From Blastomussa wellsi (taxonomy: Eukaryota > Cnidaria > Anthozoa > Scleractinia > Plerogyridae), in NCBI GenBank assembly GCA_947652115.1, contig OX393570.1, forward strand, positions 3,234,317-3,298,316: a DNA stretch of 64,000 nucleotides, in the 5' to 3' direction. Below, in pieces: positions 43,777 to 56,700 of this stretch (within the stretch, counting starts at the first letter, position 1; each line of letters opens with the position of its first letter). Made by a program: the position numbers and the translations under genes. The notes under the pieces are model-generated. The model saw nothing but the letters and a program-made list of their open reading frames with translations. It did no database searches and had not been told where the DNA came from.

Positions 43777-45700
43777 TCACCCACTCTATTCAATTCAAAA
43801 GGGAGCCAAGGAAAACCGTATATATCCAGACAACTGTGCGGAGAGAATTGGTGTTACATCGATCGATGTCTGTCGGCGGTTAGAAAACAATTTTCGGAAG
43901 ATTGACGAAAACGTTTTTCCGGAAATCTAATTTTGTTCACTTTGTTTTTATGACTCCAACAAAACAACGGAAACATTTAGGGATCCGTTGATCAGCGCCA
44001 ATTTCCTATCAAGGGGTCGAAAAATACCTAGCCCTTAATATATTTTATAAGTCAACGAACTATACTGCCCCTTATCCCTTCCTTTCTCGAAAGTTTCTTT
44101 TCACAAGAACGTTTCTAATGTGGCGGTTGTTTGTTCACTTGTGCCACCCACCGTTCGGAATTCGATAGAAAAGGGACTGTTTTTTAAATAGTCGACCTCA
44201 AAACTTGCTGAACGATAATACGGGAGTACGCACCCCTTCCCTAGTCCGCAAAATCGGTTGCCTTTATGTTCAACGTAGCCTGGAACCAAGCAGGTTACGT
44301 CTTATTATCTTCATTCACTTCTTTTTGTCGCACAGTCAGGTTCACTGAGCTGAAACTAAAACCGATAGAGTCGAGTGCTTGCGCTTGACTCCCACTTAAA
44401 TTAGCGAACGTTGGGGAGGAATGCGTGACGAGCCTAAAGAACGTCTGCGTAGGAGGCTTAGATAGAATCCCGAGCATCATTTCCTTTTCTTTTGTTAGTC
44501 TCCTAATGGCGGAGATGAATTCTTGTGGTTTTTGGACATTTCTTCTGGTCGGCTGGTTTTCAATAGCATGCACTTTTGAATATTCGCTGCTTTGTATGTA
44601 TGAGCTTTTATCCAATTAGATGCGTGTTTTCTCTTGGAAAATATTTATTGTATTTTGCGTGTCAGTCTTGTACGAGAGCTCATTTAATTAGCGGTAAAAT
44701 AATTTCCTTTTTATACGTGATGCAGGCTCATTTCGCCTTTGTATATTTTACGTAAAGTACAAACAAATAAACACACAAAAATGAATAAGCTCACGTTTTT
44801 TGCTTAAGATCCATGCAATATTTGGGGTCCCTACGTCAGAGAGTTCACATTTTTTCCTTTACTTACGTACTTCATCGTTTAAATGAAAATGAAAAATAGT
44901 GGCGGTTATGTATTGCCAACACTATCGAATAGGTACACTATCGTGCGTGCATGACTTTCTAAATTCATGCATGGACCTGTTTCAATACATTAATTTTAAA
45001 AACCGATTGCACGTCCTTAATTTTCTAATGATAGCCCCTGTTGACCTAAATTTAAAATTCCATTGATTTCTATGGGACGCGAATATCTTTATAGATCGCC
45101 TCAGTGGAGATAAAACAGTGAAATGAGTGGAAAGATTTACACTGACTTTAGAACAGTGAATGTTGTGTCTGCTGTGTTGGGAAATTACTAAACGTGTTGA
45201 TATGCATTTTCAAGAGCAATACTTCTTTCTCCAGTGCAATTCCAACTGCATTTTGAAAGAGGGCGATTACCGTTATCTTGAAAATATACGAAAACAAATA
45301 CGATAATAAGCCCAACTCAGCAGATAAACCTCTTTCGGTAACCTTAAAAATTTATCAAACCTTTGAACCCAGAGATAACTCTGAGTTGTCCACGTGAAGG
45401 TGGTGATGAAGACGGCTTTATTTGCCCCAAGAATGTGCGTAAGATGGATGTAAATAACTGTCTACTACAGCAAATATACCTGACTAATATCATCGAGAGT
45501 ACGACAGGCCTTTTTTAGCAGCTGCTAGCGATATTATGACGCCGTGAAGTATGTGCTAGTGTTAGCGTGGGTATATAGGTATAGCGTGGTCGCGCGAGGC
45601 GCTAGGCGTGCCCTACACTTATCAGTTTACCAGCAAACACACCCCATTTATTGACTTCGGCTTTGTTCGAGAAAATGTCTGATAAATATTTGCATGGCAT
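43777..45700. other. Intergenic DNAAF8-CBL
   Basis: About 1.9 kb with no supported gene. Short open frames near 44101-44619 occur on both strands without domain features. An AATAAATAAA-like motif near 43840 was not confirmed. The CBL promoter presumably lies in the right part. Confidence 0.5.
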
Positions 45701-45913
45701 TCCTTAAGTAACTTTGTCCAGCTTTAATTGAACACTAATCATTGTCCCCGTCCGTGCATGCAGTGCTCATCTGGAATTAAGTCGAACGAATGCGGTTTTG
45801 TTGATCTTACAAGTGTGGAACACTGACGGAGAAGCCAGAATCTCGTTGCACCACCCAAGATCTTCAAAGGTTCAGTTTAGCCGATCATCCACTCGAAATC
45901 GAATTCCATAACG
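45701..45913 (+). other. Probable non-coding first exon of CBL
   Basis: Sequence ending CATAACG with a strong donor GTAAGTT at 45914. The coding exon's acceptor (GCAATTGCAG) is at about 46552. The left boundary is a guess. Confidence 0.4.
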
Positions 45914-46567
45914 GTAAGTTATGATATGTTTAACTACTTTGCTGCACAATGCGATCATTTTAAGTTTGATATATTTATAATATTTTTTCAACCTGGAATG
46001 TTTTTCCCTGAAACAGTCTGTGGTGATAGTCTCCATTTGAAAACCTTCAGTTGATAATTAAGAAATTAATGTCATTTCTTTCAACTGCTGTATAAAATAT
46101 TCTCAAGAGCGAATGCCAGAGGTCAGAGAAACGTCGTCAACCACATATTCAAACAGTTTATGGTATTTATTTTGTTTTGATTTTATGCAAAGGCCGTAGG
46201 TTTCAAACCATGCTTCACTTGTTCTCTGCCAGTTCGTTACGAGATGGAGTTAACGTTCTGGAAATGTTTTCCTTTTCAAAGGAGGCACGTATATGTACTG
46301 ACGTCTACGTCATCACCAGGAAATAAGGCGTTTTATATTCTGGAGTATATAGCCCCGGGCCGGAAACAGGCTACTGAAAGAAGGTCAACTTCCTTGAAAA
46401 CATTTTACTTTGCGATCGATCTGATATTCGTTCTAGCAAAAGTGGATGCACGAGCTCAAGGAAACCACGTAAAGTTCACAAAGAGCCATCTGGAAGCACC
46501 GAAGTAATCTATTTGACGAAAACGTTAGATTCGAGGAATTATCGCAATTGCAGAACTATCGAATGCG

Positions 46568-49500
46568 ATGATTGGCTGTATGCTGCAACCACGTGACCAG
46601 CGACACCGTCGAACACGGAAACTGTCGAGCGACTGGCTCAAAATGGCCGTGAATGGCCCTCCCAGTCGAAGTACACGATTCTTTACACGTCTACAAGACG
46701 CTTTAGCTCATGCTGTCACTCCACGTTTGCAGATCGACAGGAAAACCATCGAGAAAACATGGAAGCTGATGGACAAAGTGGTGAAGCATTGTCAAAACCA
46801 ACGGCTGTGCCTAAAGAACAGTCCTCCTTATATTCTAGACATTCTGCCCGACACCTACCAACATTTGAAGTTAATTATCTCAAAGTACGAGGATAGAATG
46901 CACATTTTGAACGACTGCGAGTATTTTAGGATATACATAGAGAATCTCCTCAAGCAATCGAAGCTGGCTATCAAACTTTTCAAGGAGGGAAAAGAGAAAA
47001 TGTACGACGAAAACTCGACTTACCGACGAAGCTTGACAAAACTGAGTTTGGTCTTCAGTCACATGCTCGCCGAAGTGAAGGCAATATTTCCTCAAGGAAC
47101 GTATATAGGTGACGGCTTCAGGATCACAAAATACGATGCTTCTGAATTCTGGAGAAAGAACTTTGGAGTCGGGTAGGTATATGTTATGTTAATTTTTTGG
47201 TTCGTCATTTATATTGTTTTGATAATCGAAAGTGATCAGCAAAGTCGCTGCGTATAACACAGAGAACGCGAGCTCACTCAGGTCATTTCACAAGAAAGGT
47301 TCATCGCATTTCTAAATCTCATTCTTTGCGGGTGGTCAGAGCTTGATTCTCTTCATTTGGAAAAATTCTGTATCGGTCTGTTCATTGCCTTTGGAAGGAG
47401 AAGGGTGAATTGTTAACGTTTGTTTAATAATTACGTGCTCGCGCGCTTTACTTGAAAAAAATTGGTATCGTCTTTTTTTGGGCTTCCTTCAATAGAATCA
47501 CGAATTGCTTTCACGCAACAAGCTTTTCAATTATAAGCCCTCGCTTCTTAGAAAGCAAGCAAGTTAATGAAACCAGAAAAAACTCTTGGGCTCTCCGTTT
47601 TCTCTTTGTGCATTTCGATTCTTGTTCTCAGTGAAAGCTTACTTTAATCTTTTAAATATTGTGATGATTAAGCTTATTCTTGTTTTCGCGTGCTTGATTT
47701 TTTTTGTGTTCTAACAGGGAAAAATTTCCAACACAATTTATCATATTAGATGTATGTTCAAGAAGGGAAAAACTCGTTAACGTCACAACATAAATTATTG
47801 CTTTGAAAATATCCGTCTGTACTGTTTTGTTATATTCGGCAAGGTTGTAAACATCAGGTTTTCTTTACACTAACAAATGTTAACATATTCATATCTACAC
47901 CATACCGCAAATTACGTATTGAACCCATATTTTAATTGTTTAGTAAAGTATTTTTTTAAAGCAAAAAATGGAGAGTGGTGTTTTAATTTCCTTTTTTCTT
48001 AAAAACCATGAAAGAAATTATAATTATTCCTTTTTGGTACCATCAAACAAATATTTTGTCCCAACTATAATAACCAACATGAATATAAAATATTTTGGAA
48101 GTGAAATAAGTTATTTGTGAAGTCTAGCTTTTTATTTGTCATCACAGGTAAAATATAGCATGGGGAAATTTATTAATAACACAACTATTGAAATGAGAAA
48201 TGGTTTAAATTAATTACTAGGAGAATCTCTTAAAAAGATCTTTTGAAACCTAAAAGCATTTTAGGTGACCACCATGATTTTTGTGATATTTGTTGTATTT
48301 GTACCTGACATAAATTTGATGCTAGACAGATATCAAAATATTAGGCAATGCCAATCAATTGGCTATTTTGGGAAAGCGGTGATAATTATGTCATAGAAGA
48401 AAATTTAGTGACATTTAATGTTGCTCTGTTAGAGAAAATGTTCAGTGTTGCCGTGTAATACAAATCAACCACATTTTTCCATGGCCAGCTACCTACATAT
48501 ACACTCTTATAGACATTATGTTTTGGGCATTTGTGGTCTCATTTCTATGATCTGCAAGAGTGAGGCGCTCAGGGCCATGGGAAAATACAATCAATTTTTT
48601 ATACAATGACAAATATGCCTGTGAATTGGATAAATGTCAGTGCAAAATCATGCACCCACATGACAGTTCTTGCAGTGGCAAATTTCATACCAAAAGTTCC
48701 TGTCAACATTTCACAACTTGCTGAATTCTGATTTTGGGAATGGCATGTCAGTTTCTCAAGTTTTCTGTAAATTATTGTATAGAAGGCAATGACCCTGTCA
48801 ATCAACCTGAACTCTTCATTTTGCTGTACTGTGCACTATTAAGCAAACTTAACCGTGGGGCTTTCTAACTTAGGGGTGACGAATGGTAAATGTGAGACTT
48901 TACAAGACAGCGAGACTAGTGTTTTTCTCTGTGAGACAGTCTTTTTGAGATTTTGGATTGCAAGACCAAGATTGATTCACCATGAAAACGACCTTGCAAA
49001 AAAAAATTGAGACTGCATGGCCTTTGGAACCACTTAAAAATGAGGCTGCGAGACCTGTGAAATTGAAGTAAAATTTTGCCAGACCCTTAGTTTTTGAGAG
49101 ACCATTCACCACACCCTTAACTTCTCTTTAGGAAAACAACAGTGCCATGGAAGCAGTTTCGTCAAACTCTTCAGACTGTGCACCATATCAGCTCTGGTTT
49201 AGAGGCAATGGCCTTGAAGTCAACAATAGATCTGACTTGTAATGACCACATATCCATATTTGAGTATGATGTCTTCACAAGGTTGTTTCAACCATGGTCA
49301 CATCTGCTTCAAAACTGGAATCTTCTTGCTGTGACCCATCCTGGTTATTGTGCATTTATGACTTACGATGAAGTTAAAGCTAGGCTTTGTAAACATATTG
49401 ACAAACCAGGAAGGTCAGTGATGTTCAAATCTAAACTGTTTTCCCCCTTTTAACCTGGGCCAAACAAGAGTCGAGAGTTTCTATGCCACTGGGAGCAAAA

Positions 49501-52500
49501 TGATGTGGTTCTGATCTTTATAATGGAGCACCATGGGTACACCATTTTAGAAACCCATCAAGCAAGCAAAATTTGGTAGTCACATGACCATACAGGTGTT
49601 CCTCTAGACAGACTCTGGTTGAGGGGAGACCCCATACTCCAGACAGGCCTTGGTTAATGTTAAGTCAACGTCAGCTTACATAATTGACAGCTGTAAAAAC
49701 AACTATCCACTGACCAGTATCATTATCACATTGTGGGCTCAGGTGTAGAGCTCAAGGTCACATATATTTTTTTAAGTTGACAGTTGATCGGTTAATCTTT
49801 CCATTGGATCACATGTGCAGGCTCGCTTATTTGACAAGTTATTAAGAAAGAGCAAAAAATGTGGAGCTCTGCTGTTAGGCTTGGCTAAAATCTCTATATT
49901 CAAAATGAAAGATTCAAGGAACAACATAACAAATAGTTTTTAAGGAACGACTGAAAGACAGTTTTATTCCTTATATAAATGATGATCACCTTGCGGGTAA
50001 AACTGAAGTTAACTGTCAACTGACAGTTTCTTTATTTAATTTGAAGTGACGTGTATATGAAATTAAACAACTGTTAACAGTTAGGTGAATGTTCCAAATC
50101 TGGACTCCTCCCATCAGGGAACACTTGGTCATGGTCCAAGCCATTCACATACATACATACACTTGCCACCTTTTTAACTTACCACTATAAATCAACAGCT
50201 CCTAAAAGCAGTGAAAAACGAGGGCGCATTAGCAAGCATTTGTTGTGGACACACAATGTTTCTGAATAAAATCAGAAACATTTTTGTGTCTTTGGACACA
50301 AAATTTGTGTCTGCAACAATGTTGCACTTGCGGCCAAACAGGGAAACATTTGTGTCGGCAACAATGTGTCCTCCTTTGCCACTGCCTTAACGGGGCACTT
50401 TTTCAGGTTGCAAAAGTGTCCACTTTGGGGGTTTCATTATATTATGTAACATCAGCATTTTGGAAATCCTTGTAACTATTGTTGTCATTGCTGCATCTTG
50501 TTTGCACTCAAATGTTTTCTGTCTACAGTTATATCTTCAGACTAAGTTGTACAAGACTTGGCCAGTGGGCTATAGGATATGTTACACCAGAGCACACAAT
50601 TCTTCAAACCATTCCTCAGAACAAGTCGCTGTGTCAGGCATTGATAGATGGAGCAAGGGAGGGATAGTGAGTATCTTGCTAACTTCACTTCAACCACAAA
50701 GAGCTTTGAACACTGTTTTATGGCAAATGGCCAATCATGATAATGATGATTTTTCAGTCAGTAACACAGGCAGAATCGGAAAACTTTTCAGGTTCTTCAA
50801 ACAAGAGTTGAACCTTTGAGCTCCCAGTAACTAGTCCAGATGCTCTTCCACTGAACTATGGGAGAGGAGCTTAGGACATTCAACTAGATTCATGTGACAA
50901 ATATCCTACATGCTGCTAGGATTCGAGTGCCTTCAATCTCACAACTAATGACAATTTGATTATCAAATAATTTTGACTGTTTCGGTAAGGCCTGGTTCAC
51001 ACTAGTGACATAACAGCAAGGTCACAAAAATGCAGAAGAGACTTCCCTGTTGTTTTTATTTTTTTAGGTCACCAGTGTGAGCAACACTACATAATGATAT
51101 AGTAAGAACACAGTGATATAAGCATTATGACATTAGGAAAACACTGATCTTTTCTTTCATGTCTTTATGTCGTTAGTGTGAACCAGGGTTAACATGCTAT
51201 CAATGAATGCTAATTAGATGTTCATTTTGCTCAGCTACCTGTACCCAGATGGAAAAGCATCAAACCCTGATGTTAGCCATCATCTGATCACTCCTCCTGA
51301 TGAACACGTTACTGTAACTGAAGAGCAGTACGAACTGTACTGTGAGATGGGCTCCACTTTTCAGCTTTGCAAGATCTGCGCGGAGAACAATAAAGATGTA
51401 CGCTTGGAACCATGTGGTCATCTAATGTGCCACATGTGCTTGGAACAGTGGCAAGAGACTGGTGGCGAGGGGTGTCCGTTTTGCCGTTCTGAAATCAAAG
51501 ACATGCAGACCATTGTGGTGGATCCATTTGTGCCGCATCTTGAGCAGGAGATCTCACCTAGTGCTTCTACTGACAGCCAAGAGAATGTCAACCACCTTGA
51601 CTTCGAGGAAGATGAAATTATGGAGGTTAGAAATAAAAATAGGAAATAAAAAGTCAAATTTGTTACAGTCACTGTGGAATCTTGCCTAACAGTCACCTTG
51701 TTATTATGGCAGTGTTCCAGATAAGAGGGGGTTCTCAGGTCAAAAACCCGACTAGGTCAGTTTCTTGACCCAACAATTAAATACCCAACTTATAATGATT
51801 TGTTGGGAACAGTGGGGATTTGACCCGCTGGAATAACTTGAGTGGCACTTTGCCTCAAAAACTTAACTGGAACCCTGTATGGCCCGTTATTTTGGCCCGA
51901 ACTAAAGCCCAGTTAGTCATTTTCTTATTTTATGAACCTCTTTTATATGGCTCTTCTATTGATGCAGCGCAGTATTTTTAGGCTGGAGAGTGAGCTACAC
52001 CCAAACCCCAAAGTATCAAATAGAATATTTATTTGTTCTTGTCTTTTCCTCCCCCAACCTCCACTTTAAGTGAGAATAACTGGCTGACAATACATTTTGT
52101 ACTATGGCTGTTAAGAACTTTTTTATTTCAAACTGTTTTTGATTTGCTTTATAGCAAGGCAACACATTTATCAAATAATGTAACTAAATCGTATTTCATT
52201 ACATTTGAAATACAAATTGATCATAAATCTGTCTATTTATCCATCCTCTGCCAGTGAAGCTAACTGTCAATGAATAAATTCCTCCCAGGATCCAAGCCAG
52301 TGGGTGCCAGTAACGGATCCCAGAGTTTATTCTTCTCAACAAAGTGGAACATATCCGCATCTCCAGCAGGAAAACAGCGGACAGTCCAGATCTTCAGAAG
52401 ATGCTCCCCCTCCTCTACCCCAGAGGCGAAACCATCTGCTTAACCCACAATCACCCACCTCGCCGACCCTTATCGTAACACATGCATCACCCTTTGGCTC

Positions 52501-53776
52501 TCCTAGAGCCTCCTCAAGGGCCTCACCACGAAATTCCCCATGGAACTCTCCTAGGAATTCTCCAAGAAACTCACCAAGAAGTTCCCCATTTGCATCTCCA
52601 AATGCTTCGCCACATACTTCACCCCATGCATCTCCATGTGGGTCGCCACAGAACTCTCCTGCACAGTTGCGCAAGGGACGACCACCACCACCCCCGGTAA
52701 GCTCAGATGAGGACAGCCCTCCTGCCGTGCCAGAAAGGAGGTACAAACACAGGGGTGGAAGCTTGGAGAATAAAGAGAACAAAAATCGATCTGCTGGTGC
52801 TAAGCATGAGAGTAACAGGAGGAACACAATTGGATATGCAGACATTGATGCAACAAATGTTGTGCACGAGCCTTGTAGTACACAGCAGTCGAATAAAACA
52901 AATTATGCCCAACTAGCTTATCCTCGACCCAGTAGCCCTGAGACCAACAACAAGGAAGAAAGTAGGGCAAATGAAGACATGTTTGCCGAAATTTGTCCAA
53001 ATGAAGCAGCAAGCTCATATGATTTTCCTCTTCCTCTTCTGTCAGACAGAAGACATTCACAGGATAAGAGAACCATTAAAGAGAATGGTTTAGACGGAGA
53101 TACAACAAGTGACTTGCAATCAGTTGCAGACCCTTTTGCTGATGACCCATTTGTATCAGTTGGTAAATCAAACGTTTCTCAGTTTGATGATGATTTTGGA
53201 AAGGGTCCACTAGTCGTGGCACTGCCACCATCAACACGCTCGCACAGCTGTAACACTGGGGCACCACGTAAGGCTCATGTTAACAGAGACAAAAATCCTC
53301 CACCCGTGAGGACCTTCACCAAGGCAAGATCCACTGATGATGTGCTTGATGATGCTGCATATTCCAATGTGCAAAGAAACAGCAGTAGAACTGCCATCCA
53401 AAATAATGACTTTGAATCCAACAGGAATTCTACCTCCAGCATTCACCACAATAGAACTTCGCGTCCAGCGCTCACTTCGCGTAACAGTTGGGCAGGAGCG
53501 GAAGCGAAAAGCTACAGCAATCCAACATATGGTGCACAGGGCTTTGACCCAAGTAAATTGGAAGCGCAAGATCATCACAGGCCACCACGTTCCAGAAATC
53601 CGGATGAAGATCCAAACCTTGACAACATGCAATTTTACGAGGAAGATTTTACAATTCTCCAAGCACAAGGTTTCAGTCGAGAAGAGATCACCCGGGCACT
53701 AATTGTGGCCGAGAATAATTTTGCTTTAGCAAGGAAAATTTTGCGTGAATTTTCTCAAGGGACAAGAAAGCTCTGA
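46568..53776 (+). CDS. CBL: CBL-family RING E3 ubiquitin ligase
   Basis: Five coding exons: 46568-47172, 49132-49413, 50529-50666, 51235-51625 and 52289-53776 (2904 nt, 967 aa). The order is as in long CBL proteins. A TKB domain comes first: 4H bundle with [20 protein letters not shown] hand with [19 protein letters not shown], divergent SH2 with [18 protein letters not shown]. Then come the linker with [20 protein letters not shown], a C3HC4 RING ([22 protein letters not shown]), a proline-rich tail ([16 protein letters not shown]), and a C-terminal UBA ([20 protein letters not shown]). CBL binds phosphotyrosine on activated receptor kinases and ubiquitinates them for endocytosis. The tail contains an unusual run of Ser-Pro repeats. 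The start could be the Met at 46568 or the internal Met 25 codons later (MAVNGP). Confidence 0.95.
48871..49119. mobile_element. TIR element abutting CBL exon 2
   Basis: Left end TAGGGGTGACGAATGGT and right end ACCATTCACCACACCCTTA are imperfect inverted repeats. The interior is rich in GAGAC/GCAAGACC motifs. It ends about 12 bp before the 3' splice site of the CBL exon at 49132, leaving only CTTCTCTTTAG as host-derived tract. Confidence 0.65.
50991..51190. mobile_element. MITE with GGTTCACACT ends (CBL intron copy)
   Basis: Ends CCTGGTTCACACTAGTGACAT and ATGTCGTTAGTGTGAACCAGG are inverted repeats. Same family as 13260-13441. It lies in CBL intron 3, 45 bp upstream of the RING exon. Confidence 0.85.
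52494..52668 (+). repeat. Ser-Pro repeat tract in CBL tail
   Basis: About 14 tandem copies of an X-X-S-P unit ([28 protein letters not shown] and similar), encoded by a degenerate 12-bp DNA repeat (AACTCACCAAGA-like). It lies between a PPLPQRR SH3-ligand motif and the PPPPP run. Confidence 0.85.
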
Positions 53777-56700
53777 GTATTTCCTTCAAATGGTTGAGCT
53801 AAAACTTATGGAGAAGCTTCTGCAATAAATCTGTGAAAGATGGTCTTTCCTTCAGACTGAAACTTTCCTGAATTTGACATGATGAGCTCTGGTGAGCTGT
53901 TCCGTAATTTGTCAAATTGTGTTGACGGTAATTTACAAATTGAAGTTTTTTGTAGCAGCTTGTTATCTTTCCTGACAAGACTTACAGTTGTACTACCTTG
54001 GTAGCATTCTGAATTTAACTGTATCAGTATGCTGTTAAGAGGAAGTAGAAGTCTTAACCTTTGAGCCTCAAAAAAATGCTAAATATAGAACTACTTCAGG
54101 TAATTATCACAGCACAGATGTCATAAAATACAATCGTAGTGAAGTGTGGCATACTGTTCTGTGGGAATTTTTTAAATCTGTCTTGGACTTCCTATCATTC
54201 TGTCCAGTCTAAATAAAAGAAGTGATGGGAGATTGCAGAGTTGCCATGGCAACACACTAGCAACTTGTTGATTCCATGCTTCATATCCTTTGGTGATTTT
54301 TTATTGTCTAAATCAACTGGAAGCCATTAGAAATGAGTAAAAAGATGTCAGAAACAATGAAAACTTTGTTGGATGTAAACAGGATGTCTCACCTCGTAAT
54401 GTGACAAAATATCCCAAATTTGAATATAAGAAACTGAGCTCAAAGGATTAAGATTTATTGAAACTTTTTCTCCAGGTGAAAATGTAGGTAAATCATGTCA
54501 GCACAAATACAGTAAAGCTGATATGTAAGTCAGAACTTTATGTAGATTCAAAAGACCAGTTGAAACATGCTTTCACAGTTATTGATTAAATTTGATGCTA
54601 CATAGAAGGAGAGAAATTGAACAATTATGCCATAAAATAAATGTAATACTTAATTGTCGGAGTTTTCCATACCATTTGTAACACATCTGGAGTTCACTTT
54701 ATTGCATAATTATCAAGCCACGAAAGCCTGGTTTGAGCAGGGTTAACATCAGAATTCAGAATTTGTAAAAATACATTGTATAATCATTGCTTTTCCAGGC
54801 TGGAAAAGTAATGGGATTCCACATTTTTGTCCAAATTGGTGAAACATACACAAAGTAAATAGATAAGAAAAAAGTCCATAAAAATAAACCCAACTAGTGA
54901 AAAAACTTTTGTTACTTGCAGTTTGGTGGTGTTATGCCAGTCAACCCCAATAATAATGCTCTGCTAACAGAATTTATTTAATAAGTCATTTCATTTTTCC
55001 CTCCAGTTTCTTTTTGAATCCTTTTCAGAATCAATTTGAAAGCAAAACTTTACTTGTGTTAATATAAAGAGTTACGTTTGATTCAAGCTTTTTGAGATAA
55101 AAGACCAACCTGAATTTATTTTCAAACAATAATCTAATTATCATAAAAGCAAAATGTTATTGATGAGTGAAAAGCTTATCATTGTCAGTATTTTTAGAAG
55201 CAGAAATTCCTTATTGTTTTATATGATTAAAAGGTATTAACATTTTTAAAATCCATTTAAGGTTATTTCCAATCTGTACTACGGAATCTGTGCCTGCAAT
55301 GGCTCACATAAAGGAATGTTTACAATCCAACATGAAACTTGCCTTTTTCCTCATTAACACCAGATATCCTTGCAAAACGAACTTTAACAGTATTCCAAAC
55401 CAACATTTAAGTCCATTGTGCACTCGCAACGAAACGAAACGACCCACAATGGCAGACTAAAAAACTTCATGTATTCTGTTACCGAAGTGGAACGTATCAA
55501 CAAGTTCCAAACAAGAAGTGTAAACAAATTACGAGACTGCGCAGCACAGACTAGCAATCAACTTTAAGTACCTTAGATTATGGCAATACTTGAGCTTTTT
55601 ATTTTAGCCTAAATGTTGTCAGTGAAAATATTTGGTAATCAGTTGTTCTTTTTATAAAACTATGGAGGTGGTCCACTTTGTCTATCAGTTCCTTTTATTT
55701 ATCAGATTTATGTCCTTTGTTATTTGCCAATTCTTATCTTCACTTCACTGAGGTCTAACATTTGGCCTGAGGAATTTACAGCACAGAGATCTTAGAAGTA
55801 ATATATCAAACACAAGAGACAGTGTTTCATCGGGATATCCAAACACTGAGAAGAGAGTTGAAAATACGACGCGCAGTGGAGTACTTTTAATGAACTTCGA
55901 GGTGTTTGGATAACCAATGAAACAGTCTCGAGTGTTTGATATATCTTCTCAATCGAAACAAAAACTAAGGCGTAAACGGAGAAATAAAATCGTCAAAATC
56001 TATGCTAATTAAGATCGGGTATCCAAACCACCTTCACGGTTTTGATTTTCTTTGTTTTAAGTCAATGAATTATTAATGAGTTTGAGAAGTATCTTCAAAA
56101 GATTAACCGTTGTTGGATTTTAATCTTCATATCATAGTATCAACAGGGTTCAAAAAAAGCTTCAATTCCAGCTGCCCTTTTGGATAAGCAGCTCTTAAAT
56201 GTTGCTTGTCGGGGGCAGTTGCAGTGATGCCATTGCTTACTTTTTTTCTTGATTAGGCCATCCCCTTTTTCCGGTTTATCACTGAAATGTGTGTCTCCTG
56301 ATTTTGGATCAGTCAGTTGGAAAAGAAAAAAAAGAGTGCCAAAAAACAAGTAGTGTTTGTTTACAATATCGTCCTCCCACATGGGTGGAAGCCTCGCTTA
56401 TGGGAGAGTGACACATTTTCTCTGTAGTTAAAGTAAAAACTGAAAATCTGTATGGGCAAAACAATATCTTTATTTCAGATTAGAAGTGAAAAATGTTTGA
56501 CTGGGTCAAATTATCTTCCTCAACTGACTTTTTTTTTTTTGAAAATCCAAAAATTTGGGTTGGTTGGACAATGCTAAGCAGAGGAAAAAAGGGGATGGCC
56601 TTAAGTCGGCAGACGTCTAGCTTGAACCCTTGTCCATTGGGAAGTCAGGATGGAAAGTTAATCTACTTTTTCCAGACAACTGGAGAGCACTTTTTTCAAG

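Noticed and set aside
44295..44615. 106-codon minus-strand frame upstream of CBL
   Set aside because: No domain, no splice context, and equally long frames on the other strand; treated as chance.
46244..46507. 87-codon frame upstream of CBL
   Set aside because: No similarity to CBL N-termini and out of phase with the CBL exon; probably leader or intron.
52336..52845. 169-codon antisense frame rich in Gly/Glu
   Set aside because: Complement of the CBL Ser-Pro repeat coding region; no independent evidence.
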